A DNA stretch of 64,000 nt, from NCBI GenBank assembly GCA_011503125.2, contig WWBZ02000082.1, positions 1,364,001 through 1,428,000 on the forward strand, written 5' to 3'. This DNA comes from Botryosphaeria dothidea. Lineage: Eukaryota > Ascomycota > Dothideomycetes > Botryosphaeriales > Botryosphaeriaceae. Shown here in pieces: positions 11,301 through 20,949 of this stretch. Under the pieces are notes generated by a model, which was not told where the DNA came from, searched no databases, and saw only the letters and a program-made list of their open reading frames with translations. Position numbers and translations under genes: made by a program. Position 1 is the stretch's first letter; each line of letters starts with the position of its first letter.

Positions 11301-13269
11301 CTTGATCTAAGTCTCAAGTAACGGGTCGAAATCTTCCTCGTCAGTTTCCTGTTCAGACTCGTCTTCTGATACTTGTGCAGACTCGCTCTCGGAGTCTTGT
11401 ATAGAGTCACATTCAGAACGCTGTGCAGGATCCATCTGAGGCTCTTGTGTAGGCTCATTCCGAGACTCTCGTTTGGGCTTGTCTGCAAGCACGTCTGCAG
11501 AGCATGATATACTGGTGAGCAGGACCTTGATGCGTAAGTTTTTCTTCCAGATGTCTCTCAGAAAGTACGTCAGGATCTTTCTGTGACTCAAATCAGTCTC
11601 ATCAAATCCATCAATGACCAGAATCAATTTAGCCTCTGAGGATTGCCCAACCTTTGATGACAACGTCTCCCATATAGACTCCCCTCCTTTTTCTTGTTTG
11701 AGCTCGTGTTCCTTCTTTTTGACCTTGGCAGCGACCTCTTCGCGGATTTGCGGGTTAGAAGTAGCGATTTGTATGACAATTGACCGGAGCATTTTCTTCG
11801 TCGACCTTAGCTTGTCGTCATCTTTGCTGAAAAAGAAGTAGGCCACGCTCGACTTTGACTCATTTTGGTATCTCTCTCGAAGGTTGCTGATTGCGAAGTA
11901 CGCAAAACTCGACTTTCCCATTCCGGTCGGCCCGTGAACCCAGAGGATATTGTGAGTGTCTTCGAGGAAAGCTTTGTGTTTTAGTTCATCTTTGACCCAC
12001 TGGAATGTGTCTGGCACGAAAGAATCTCGCAGCTTTTCGTACTGAAGCTCAAATTTGCCGAAAAGGGTCAGTTTCTTTTTGATGTAAGCAAGTGCTGCGG
12101 AGCTTCGCATTCCCGCGTCGCGCTCTTTCTTTGGTTCTGTTTTGGCGGCATCTCGAAAGTCCTTGCCCTTTGCTGATGGCTCCATTCGAGTGACGTAGTT
12201 GGCCCAGTTCTTCGTCAGTTCGTGAACTCCTCTCGCAGTTTCTTTGATAACTTGTTGGTTTTCATAACCGACCTGGAGAGTTTGACGGGTATATCGTAGA
12301 TTCGCATTGACGGTTGCATGAATACGAAGATTTTCTTGTCTGCCCTGGATGACCTGCATCTTGGTTTCCTGGGTTTGCCTCAACGTGAAGAACAAGGTTG
12401 CAGATTCCAGACGCTGGATGTTTTGGTTCAAATTGTTGTACGAATCTTTGAGATTCTGCTCACCGCGGCCGCCGAGGGCATGAAACCAGTTTTCTAGATT
12501 GTCAGTTATTGTTTGGAGTGGGTTGCGAGCTCCAAACTTACTCATCAGTCCTCCTGCCTTCATGTCTCCTGCAATTACACTCAGTTCCAAAATAGATGTG
12601 AAGACTCGTATCAACACATCTCGGTACACCTTATCCCCGGGAATGCGACCTGGGGTTGATTCCAAGATCTGGATGCGTTCAAGGAAGGAGTTCATGACGT
12701 CAAAGAAACTTTCGATCATGTTGTGAGACTCGGAGACGATTTTGGTAGCCTGAACATTTCAGCTGCTGGCACGAGATAACATGATTGCCTTTTCTCTTTC
12801 CCTTTGAGAGAATTTAGGGGTAGTCTCGTACTTTCATGATCCCTGGTACATCTTTAGTGCATTGATGCGTGAAGAATTCCTTTGACCTACACGTGAAAGC
12901 ACACAATATCACCTTTGCTCCAGGAAACGCCTATTTGAGTTCAATAATAGTAGACTTGCATGAAATATCTAGGGGAACAGATAGTGGGAAATTTACCTGA
13001 CTTGAACTCTCTGTAATCATCTCTGCGACCTGGGAGATGATGTCGGAATTCTTTTGAAGAACCGTCCGGAACCTGTCAACTCGTCTCCCATCGTGTCGCC
13101 ATGACTGGAAGCTCTCGAGTGCGCTGGTATACTGTTCGCGAATGACATCGATTGGTTCCCCGGGATCAACCGGAAGTTTGCTTTTGTTCTGTTTGATGGA
13201 TTGTTCTTGTGCATCGTCCCAAACCTCTCTGGCATCCAGTACTTCCTCATGGAGGTCTGTGAACCCCAT
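8302..13269 (-). CDS. STAND/NLR-like protein: Goodbye-like + NACHT + helical region + ZZ zinc finger
   Basis: My exon model is 13269-12997, 12879-12832, 12749-11373, 11291-11147, 11103-10809, 10756-10149, 10095-10073, 9973-9245, 9192-8703 and 8651-8302; it totals 1445 residues in one frame. Residues 1-350 are helical and resemble the fungal STAND N-terminal Goodbye domain. A NACHT NTPase core follows, with Walker A GPTGMGKSS at about 380 and Walker B LILVIDGFDETD near 486. The winged-helix part includes LRELPTSLSQSYRDIL and ALQRLLAWLAHCNKPLTLGE. About 700 helical residues follow without obvious ankyrin, WD40 or canonical TPR repeats. The last 115 residues hold a ZZ-type finger (CAGC...YTCIVCIDCDLCQACY...NHC). 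Such proteins are intracellular sensors of non-self or host cues. Exon 2 and the introns at 11372, 10148, 10072 and 9244 use weaker sites and were chosen because they keep the frame; without them the C-terminal half would contain frameshifts. It is divergent from HET copy 1. Confidence 0.8.
11340..11500 (-). repeat. 24-bp tandem repeat (8-residue unit) inside the STAND gene
   Basis: On the plus strand, imperfect 24-base units follow each other from about 11354, for example cagactcgtcttctgatact, cagactcgctctcggagtct and caggatccatctgaggctct, each continuing with four more bases. In protein this is a period of eight residues with a fixed Gln (NEPTQEPQ, MDPAQRSE, CDSIQDSE, SESAQVSE, DESEQETD). 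It sits directly after the NACHT strand IKVLLTSI. The last units fall in the sequence that I propose as an intron (11372-11292), so the repeat crosses a splice site. Confidence 0.65.
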
Positions 13270-14167
13270 GGTGTACGCGAATGTCTGTTGATGATCGGAA
13301 GGAAAAGATTCGAGACTGGATGTATTCAAGAAGAGCCACCTCCGTCCACATGCCCGTGAGCGTCGGCCATGCGCTACGGCGCGGAGCGTAGATAACACAT
13401 ATTTCTATGCTTACCTAGTGGCTGACCAATACATGGGGATTGGGTGTGGCGTTTGATATTCTTCGTGTTTTCCGATTATTGGGCCTCTTGGAGCGGAGGT
13501 GGTTCCACGTGGCGCTCTCACGACACAATCAAGGATCAGATGCGGATGCAGCTTCCGAAAGAAACAAGTAAAGCAAAGATAGGCCATATTTGCGTATTTT
13601 GTTACAGAAGCCGGATCGTGCTATCGCGCACTTACATTAACTTTAGCGTCTGTTTGCCGAGGCGACCTCTCGAACACATTATTCAAGGCATTGCCATCAA
13701 AAAGAAATGAATCCACTGCCCGTCATCTACTCACGAATACATCACATGCAATATGAAAACGTGGCTGCCTGATTTGCATGCAAGCGTGAACGCTTTTGGA
13801 CATCTTAAGACTAATTCGTTTTCCTTGCCGACATACGTACCCAGAACTATGGTTCTATGGGCACACTGCATTTATAATCGATTATGGAATTCCAAAGGAT
13901 CAGAGCATGGCCCCTGAAGAGGTGCCCTTTTGGGATTATTGCAGGCTGCTCCGTGCGGCGGACACCTCAGCCTTGCGTCTACTGGACTTGTCCGGACACA
14001 AACAACCACAGCCCATACTAAACGAATGAGCTTTCGATCTAAAGACTCGATACGTTTGTCTCTGCAGTACTCGTATCCGTGATATCCAAACTACTTCGCA
14101 AGTGCGAAGCTTGGAGATCCGATCTTGAGACCGAGCGCGTCAGCCTGATCCAACCACTCGACTGAAT
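13270..14167. promoter_or_regulatory. Shared upstream region of STAND gene and HET copy 1
   Basis: About 0.9 kb between two divergent start codons (STAND gene on minus, HET copy 1 on plus). It should contain both promoters. A short open frame at 13796-14029 shows no motif. No specific binding site was recognised. Confidence 0.4.
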
Positions 14168-14566
14168 ATGGCATCTACAGCCACAGATTGCAGCCTTGGA
14201 GATCTGCTGGATCGCTACTATATTTCTAGACATCTAGGCACTGCATATTCCAGCGATGATAATCCAACAGAGACAACAGTTATCTGGGAAAACTGGAAGA
14301 GGCTCCGTACATCGATGTGCTCGGAAATCCATGGCCCTGCATTGCGGACCCTGATTAGCGACGCTCAAAGATATTCCTATGAGATGTTGATAGAGTGGGA
14401 TGAAGCCAGAAGCCCAGATACGAAGGTTCCGTCAACCTCTGAGCCAGTGGCAAACCTCTTAACTGACAATGAATCCGATTGCCTTAACGAAGATGCATCG
14501 GAGCTTTGGAAAGACGCAACACTTCGAGACAAGGTCGGAATGATCAAAGGCTATAACGATCGCATG

Positions 14567-14599
<33 letters not shown>

Positions 14600-15770
14600 G
14601 GGGGGGTTGGGGGGGTTGGTTTTCACAAGAATTCAAGGCTGGTATACCGGAGTCAGCGTTCAGGCAACGTGAGTTAGAGCGCGTGAGAACGAAGGCGACT
14701 CTCACGGCATACTGCCAGCGAATAGCGAGACATGGTTACAAAGCCAGTCAGGAAGACCTGAGTCCTGCTGCACCAGCTTATTCGAGAGGAATGCTCGATC
14801 CTTCCGTCTCATTGGAACATGGTCCCCGTCTACGATCTTGCCCGTGGCTGGACGAGAACTCCCGCCAAGATGAATACCTCAACACATGACCTTACTACCT
14901 ATTCGACGTTGAAGTTTCCAAGACAGTCAAGACCATGGACCTGGACGAGTTTCCAGCTTACACCGCAATCAGTCATACTTGGGGTCGATGGCGAGAACAC
15001 GGTAAGCCACAAATAAAATTGGAGGGAGTGCCATGGCCTATACCGCAGACCGGCCTATTTGACGTCCAAATAATTCCTCAATCTCTTCAGAGGGCTGAAT
15101 TCCATACACGGTACATCTGGTTAGATCTAGTGTGCATACCGCAAGACGGATCCGACATCGCCATCCAAGAGATCGGGCGCCAGGCGGGCATATTCCGCAA
15201 CGCATCTCGCGCTATTGCGTGGCTGCACGACGTCGCCGATCTGTCTTGTCTGAATGCCATGCTCAGATGGTTCACGCTGTCTCTGATCTTGTTCGAACCT
15301 GGCTCGTCTGATGCTAAAAGGAGAGACGAGATGAAGGAGAAAGAATTGCAGCGCATCGCACACAAGCCAAGCGGTTTGCTGGCGCCTGGACAAGGATTCC
15401 GTCGTATCTCCCACGGGCTCAAACTCAATCCTCGGTTCACCTCCCTCTGGACCCTTCAAGAAGTCTGTCTACGCCCCGACATGCTCCTGGCATCATCAGA
15501 TTGGGATACCCTTTCGGTAGACGGCACACTACGAGTACTCCTCGGCGCCCTCCTTCTTGTCTACTCCGAAGTCATCAAATGTGCCGACGTCCGCGCGGAA
15601 GCCAACAGACCATCGAGCGCCCACGTAGAAGGAAAATGCCAGCAGGCACTCAAGGATCGTCATGGGACCGTTTGACTCCTTACACTCACGTAAACAACCT
15701 GGTGGAGATATTGGCTATTGTTGAATTGAATGTATCCAGAGCCATGGATAGCAAACGCCGGTCTATGTAG
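14168..15770 (+). pseudogene. HET-domain protein, copy 1, broken
   Basis: Similar along its length to the two HET genes at 18.1-23.4 kb. The HET-domain blocks are present: YTAISHTWGRW, YIWLDLVCIPQDGS and LWTLQEVCLRPDM. Three defects are visible. A run of 30 G followed by G7TT units (14568-14618) interrupts the N-terminal half, and the frame that continues the homology afterwards (FKAGIPESAFRQREL) differs from the one before it. An in-frame TGA at 14887-14889 lies just before PYYLFDVEVSKTVK, where the paralogs read PHYLWDIHQHRTVE and PFYLWDVKAKRTVE. After about 15675 the frame ends, and only a fragment resembling the paralogs (VNNLVEILAIVELNVSRA) remains in another frame. The C-terminal 200 residues found in copies 2 and 3 are lost. 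No intron model that I tried removes the TGA. Confidence 0.8.
14568..14618 (+). repeat. Poly-G tract (G30) plus G7TT units
   Basis: Thirty consecutive G at 14568-14597, then TT, seven G, TT, seven G, TT, GG. The tract lies inside the HET copy 1 reading frame. Such a tract can form a G-quadruplex and is prone to slippage, so its exact length in the assembly is unreliable. Confidence 0.9.
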
Positions 15771-16087
15771 TAAAGGTATCACACTTTCGCCTGAAATTTG
15801 CAATCGTGTCCGAATCAATGGATCCTCATCAGTGCCGTCAAAAGAAGAGCCGAAGAGCAAAACTGAAACAAGAATTGGACCGCCGTATATCTTACAAGAA
15901 AAGGCCGGACCATGTTGCTACGCCAGAAAAAATAATCCAGATGACCCCATATCATCGGCATTCGCTACAAACTGCCACCCATACGCCATCCTACCAATGC
16001 ATAGACTCGTGCTCGCCTCACTTTGCCTTCTCCTCGCCCTCCTTCTCAACCATCGTGTCCCCCGAATCCCGCCCCACCAACACCGGC
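15771..16087. other. Spacer between HET copy 1 remnant and membrane protein gene
   Basis: About 0.3 kb between convergent 3' ends. The spacer holds no supported feature. Confidence 0.35.
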
Positions 16088-17422
16088 TTAACCCCCACCC
16101 GTCTTCCCCAACATCCGCGCCGCCGCCCCCTGCGCATCCTTCAAGTTGTTATAATACGTCGTCGCCAGCGTCGCCGTGACGCCCCTCCCGCTCGCCCCAT
16201 CGCGCAGCTCCACCCGCTCCGCCACGCCCGCCCGCCTGCACCGCTCGAACCCGTCCGCGATCGCCTGCTCCGTGCTGGCCCAGTGGTGCGAGTTCGCGTA
16301 GCGGTACACGTGCATCGCGAGCGTCGCGTACAGCTGGTACGACAGCCACGCGTACTGCACCGCGGGCGGCATCCACAGCACCGAGCACACCAGGCCGAGC
16401 GGAAACGCCAGGCCCAGCGCGGCCACCACGCCGAACAGCGCCGTCTCGCGCGCGCGGTCGCGGCGCGGGTGCCCGTAGTGGCGGAAGAACTGCAGCACGG
16501 CGGCGTCGGTGCCCTCGAGCAGGACGATGCCGGTGCGCGGGTCCTTGATCTCGAACGTCTTGCGCGTCGCGGCGTCGGTGTGGGCGGCGGGCTCGGCGGC
16601 CAGGCCCTCGCGCGGCAGGGAGAGGGCCGTCGCGACCAGCTTGAGGGAGAGCGGGACGAACCACAGGCAGGCGAGCCAGGTGCGCCAGGCGGCGGCGGCG
16701 GCGGCGCCGGCGGCGACGGCGGTCAGCTCGGAGAGCACGACGTACAGGTAGACGGTCGCGGTCGGGGCGGCGGTGTCGTGCGAGACGACGGGGTGGCGCG
16801 GGCGGCGCGGGCTGAGGGCGTGCTGGTCCAGCTTGATGTGGTTGAGCGAGGTGCGGGCGCGGACGGGCCGCTGGATGGGGGCCTCGCCGGGCTCCTTGGT
16901 CTTGTCGGACGGGGGCGCGGGAGGCAGGAGCTCGGGGACGGCGACGTGGGCGACGGCGCGGGTCCAGAGGTTGTTGCGGCAGTGCTCGTGCTCGACGCCC
17001 TCGCCGTCGACCCAGACGGTGTAGGGCAGCTTGGTGTCGCGGAAGAAGGCGGTGCCGAGCATGTGGCCCTGGCGGGGGCCGCGGAAGAGGCCGTGGTCGA
17101 AGAAGCCGTCGAGGGTCTCCAGGGCGGCCTTGTGCAGCGGGCCGCCCATGGGCATGAAGAGCGCGGTCAGGAGGGCGTTGCGCAGGTCGAGTTTGTTCCA
17201 GAAGCGCTGCGGCCAGAGCAGGCGCTCGAAGAGGTGAACGGTGGCGGCCTCGGCGCCGACATATCCGATCAGAGTCCCAAGGACGCCGAGGTTTTGGGTG
17301 GAAGCGGTGTTGGCTCCCTGGGAGCCGGAGTCGTAGGGGTTGTCCATGAGAGAGCTCCGGAAGGAGGTGGAGAAGAGCGTTTGGTGGTCTTGCATTTTTG
17401 AACGGCCTAGCTGGCGCCCCAC
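16088..17422 (-). CDS. Conserved fungal multi-span membrane protein, function unknown
   Basis: A single exon of 444 residues from the first ATG at 17422. In-frame ATGs at 17395 (good context) and 17347 are also possible starts. About four hydrophobic segments are visible, including ATVYLYVVLSELTAVAAGAA, WLACLWFVPLSLKLVATAL, ALFGVVAALGLAFPLGLVC and YAWLSYQLYATLAMHVYRY. A conserved-looking soluble stretch between spans 2 and 3 reads IKDPRTGIVLLEGTDAAVLQFFRHYGHP. I do not recognise a named family. The gene is very GC-rich at third positions, unlike the HET and DUF3433 genes around it. It therefore looks like a resident gene in a block that otherwise turns over. Confidence 0.72.
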   Translation of the reverse strand: MGRQLGRSKMQDHQTLFSTSFRSSLMDNPYDSGSQGANTASTQNLGVLGTLIGYVGAEAATVHLFERLLWPQRFWNKLDLRNALLTALFMPMGGPLHKAALETLDGFFDHGLFRGPRQGHMLGTAFFRDTKLPYTVWVDGEGVEHEHCRNNLWTRAVAHVAVPELLPPAPPSDKTKEPGEAPIQRPVRARTSLNHIKLDQHALSPRRPRHPVVSHDTAAPTATVYLYVVLSELTAVAAGAAAAAAWRTWLACLWFVPLSLKLVATALSLPREGLAAEPAAHTDAATRKTFEIKDPRTGIVLLEGTDAAVLQFFRHYGHPRRDRARETALFGVVAALGLAFPLGLVCSVLWMPPAVQYAWLSYQLYATLAMHVYRYANSHHWASTEQAIADGFERCRRAGVAERVELRDGASGRGVTATLATTYYNNLKDAQGAAARMLGKTGGG

Positions 17423-18070
17423 TGTGGAGGACGCTCTTTTGGGAGACAGGGATCTGTGGGGTCGGTGGCGCGTCTACGTGACAGAGGACAACAGGCTGCG
17501 TGCTTTTTGTGGTCCTGGAAGAGCGGGCTGCTGCAGCTCAGCCGCAGTGCGGCGATCTCTGATTCACTCAGTCTTGCGCATCACAAGCCCAGACGCGAGA
17601 GTTGGCGACGGAGCTTGGGAGCGAAGCAATGGCAGACGGAGGACGAGGAGAAAGTGTGACGATGAGCTCTCGAAAGACCTGGAGCGGTAAAACGGCGCGG
17701 TCTTATGGGCGTCTGGCGAAGGAGCGGAGTGGCAATGTTCTTGCGGTCGTGCGGGCCATGTCGAGCGGACAACCCCACCCGGATCGGCCCAGCCAATCGC
17801 AGCCTTACTCAGCTGCGCCCCGCCCCTGGTCGCCGTTGGAACGCGGTGATGGGCTTGCAAGGCAGAATATCGCTGCACTAGGCCAAAAGTGATGCCTGGT
17901 GTAGGTTCTTGTCCGACGCTGTTGCTGGGCATTGTCAGCTTCACCGGTCTTCTGCGGAGATTCACCATATAACAAACTTCAAGGCAGAATAAAGGATCCG
18001 AGGCAGATTCGACTGTCGTGCAAGCCAAGCGTCGTTGTCTAGGATCTCATTGCACGCTTCCTGTGCATTA
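17423..18070. other. Intergenic spacer
   Basis: Promoter side of the membrane protein gene and 3' side of HET copy 2. No supported open frame. Confidence 0.4.
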
Positions 18071-20400
18071 TCAGAGAACTATCCAATCTACTTCCCGCAC
18101 AGGAGTAGCCGGTAGCTCTCCCTCTGGGAAGTACCGATTGCTAGTTCCGTAATTGCCCACTTTGACCAGCCTCCTGCTGCCCTCAGCCATCTCCTTGAGT
18201 AACAGCCCGCGTGAGATGAATCCATCAGAACCGGTCAGGGGACTGTGGCAAAGCTCTACGGCAAACGCCGCAGAGCCTGGGAAATAGTCGCGCACCCACT
18301 TGCCCATGTCGACCGTGTGAAATCTCTCCGAGTCGTGGTCAGCAAACTGATTCCACTTTGCATCTGCCTCGAACGGATCGTCGTAAGTCAGCCAGACGTG
18401 ACATTCTAGCTCTGCCCCATCGCAGTCGTACGTCGATGCAAGAATTGCTGCCTTGGAGATCTGCACTGACCCATCTTCCTGGATGATCCACGAAGCAACA
18501 GTGGGGTGGTGCACCTCATTCCCGTAGTCCATCTTCGAAACCGTCTTGTTCTCGACCGGCTGTGCTGCATCTAGAGTAAAGGGAAGTAATGATCCTCTCG
18601 GGAAAAACTCTGCTGTCTTCCTCATAGCCTCAAAGCCAATGTCTCTCGAAGACTGTGTAGCAAAAAAGGGGGGGCTCCGATCTCCTTGGACACATCACTG
18701 ACAAACTGAAGTGGATACATGCCGAGAACCAGCGAAGCATCCTGCCGATCCCATCGCGTGACACCTAGAACAGACATGATGGCCTCAGCTCGACTATCCT
18801 GGCAGTGCCTCCGTGACCCTAGCAGCAAAATGTGCACTCTGCGAATGGTGTGCAGATCTTCCATGCCAGTGCGGTCAAGCAGCTCTACCAGCGCGAGAAA
18901 CGCCCTCGGATACTTCCCGTATCTAACGAAGGAGCCGAGCTTCTCGTCAGGCTCAATTTTCGACGTAGACGCGCTGAAACTCGGAAGCTGAAGTGGCGCA
19001 GCCCTCCCTTCCCTCACGTCGTCCGAATTGTAGGCTGCAAGCGCATGCAGTTCCGACGACAAAGCCTCAGAGCACTCCTGCGTCAACGCCACCAACGTGT
19101 CGAATGACACATGGACGCCATTTCCGACTGTGAGCAGCTCCCAGTCTCTGTTCACAAGCCACATGTCCGGCCGAAGGCAGATCTCCTGCAGTGTCCACAG
19201 TGAGCTGAACCAGCCGGCCACCTGCATCTGTCTTCTCCTCACATCCACCCCATAGGCATACTCCTCGAAAAGTCCAGTTGGTGCGTGGCCCAGCCCATCA
19301 ACTCCTCTGTTCTCAACACCAAGGTATGCCAAAGACATCCACTCCAGCGCAAACCTGATGGCTGACCAGTCTGCTATATGGTTTAGCCAAATCACGGCAT
19401 GCCTTGCATTCTTGAAGATAACCGCCTGCCGTGCAATCTCCTCGACCGCACGGGCAGACCGATTCTGTGGGATGCACACCAGGTCGAACCACACGTACGG
19501 CGTCGACATCGGCACGCGCTCGAGGATCTCGGGCAGCATCCCGACATCGAAGATCGAATTCGGCGGCACGAGCCACTCGTCAACTCCTCGGACACGCTGG
19601 GCTGGCCGGCCTTCGATCTTCCATCTGCCCCACGTGTGGCTGACGGCCGTATACTCGGGTCGGTCTGATAAAGTGCGGACCTCAACCGTCCTTTTGGCTT
19701 TGACATCCCACAGGTAGAAAGGCAGTCCATCCGGCCCTCGCAGCCAGGGGCACGACACCAGGCTGGCGCCAGTGGCACAGCGAGGATCTAGGCCCGGGAG
19801 GTCGTCTTCTCCGAGGACTCGCCTTTGGCTTTTCTTCCGCGGCAGGCTGAAAGCCAACCGGCCATCTTCATGCAGCGGCGACGGCACCACCCTCCCCTCC
19901 TCAAGAGCGCAAGTATAGCACGCCATCGCAGCACTCTGACACGCCGAATAGATCACCCCGTCCTTCCTCTTATAATGCAGGTGCGTCGCATTCGTGCCAA
20001 ACCCAGGCCCACCGAACTCCGCCTCAAATAACCGCAGCATCCTCCTGAAGTGCGGCGACGTTAGATGCAGTTCGTAGGCCTTGCTCCCAGCAAGATGCCG
20101 CACGAAGTTCGTCGGCGACGCGTCTGGCGGGACCTCGCAGCGGGCGCGGTACGCTTTCCACCAGGTCCAGAGCACCCAGAAGGATTTCTCCTGCTCTGGC
20201 GACAGGGCAACGCCACGGCGCGGTAGAGACTCTCCAATGTCTTCTCCGAGCTCGTGCGCCAGCCGGTAGAGCCCGGCCAGGAGCCAGGTGTATCCGAAGC
20301 CCATGTCATTGTCGTCGAAGTCGTGCTGGACTACAAGCCAAAGAGGTCCCTCGATGGTATGGGATGGAGTATGCTCTGATGTGGCTTCCATGTTCGTCAA
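18071..20400 (-). CDS. HET-domain protein, copy 2
   Basis: Exon 1 is 20400-18703 and exon 2 is 18652-18071; the product is 759 residues. The 50-bp intron (18702-18653) has a GTCAGT donor and an acceptor behind a C7T6 tract. Without it, the frame would end at LRETLALRL and the rest would appear as a separate 184-residue frame. Residues 1-245 form an N-terminal region shared with copy 3. The HET domain begins at about residue 250 with YTAVSHTWGRW, followed by YVWFDLVCIPQNRS and LWTLQEICLRPDMWL. The C-terminal 200 residues share HPTVASWI and the final EVDWIVL with copy 3. HET domains are the effector part of fungal incompatibility and immune-like proteins and trigger cell death when activated. 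It is divergent from copy 3, 549 bp apart. Confidence 0.85.
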
Positions 20401-20949
20401 GATGTTCGAGGTGGGGTCGACAATCGCCGGGTGGGCATACAGTTATCACCCAAAGACGAGATCGTATTTCTCTGCAGAAAGGTTGTGTAGATAGGTGGAT
20501 CAGATGGGCAGTCTCGATTCTAATGGAAAGTTCTTCCCAGCCAATAATAGGTCCGTCCAGCAATTCAGGCAGCAGCGTAAGAGAGCTTGGGCCCTGCAAT
20601 GCGATGTCGAGGCAGCTCGAACCGATGATTAGTTTGACTTCTTTTGCGTTCCCCAAAAGAGCTCTGCAGTAATCGTAAAATATCGAATAGACAGCAACTT
20701 ACATCTCTTCATTTGAAGCTCCCATCTGTTGATACCCTCTTAACTGTCATGAGGTCCGGTCGATTCTTGTGACGCCAGGAACTCTTGGCCGCGTCACTCT
20801 CGCACAGGGTATTTTTAGACATGCGGCTCCGTGGGGGCCACACACAACAACATAAGTACCGTTAAGCTCCACCATGCCAGCAGATAATAAGTAAACCCTT
20901 CTTTGCCGTCTAGAATCCCCAACTCTTTTGTTTTTTTAATCTCCCGACG
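20401..20949. promoter_or_regulatory. Bidirectional promoter of HET copies 2 and 3
   Basis: 549 bp between the two divergent start codons. The copy 3 side has a T-rich leader (cttttgtttttttaatc at about 20925-20942). No defined binding site was identified. The short spacing suggests co-regulation of the pair. Confidence 0.45.

Noticed and set aside
15806..17401. 531-residue open frame on plus
   Set aside because: It is antisense to the GC-rich membrane protein gene and rich in Arg/Gly/Glu, as expected of a shadow frame.
18071..18625. Separate 184-residue gene downstream of HET copy 2
   Set aside because: It aligns with the C-terminus of HET copy 3, and a 50-bp intron joins it to the upstream frame.
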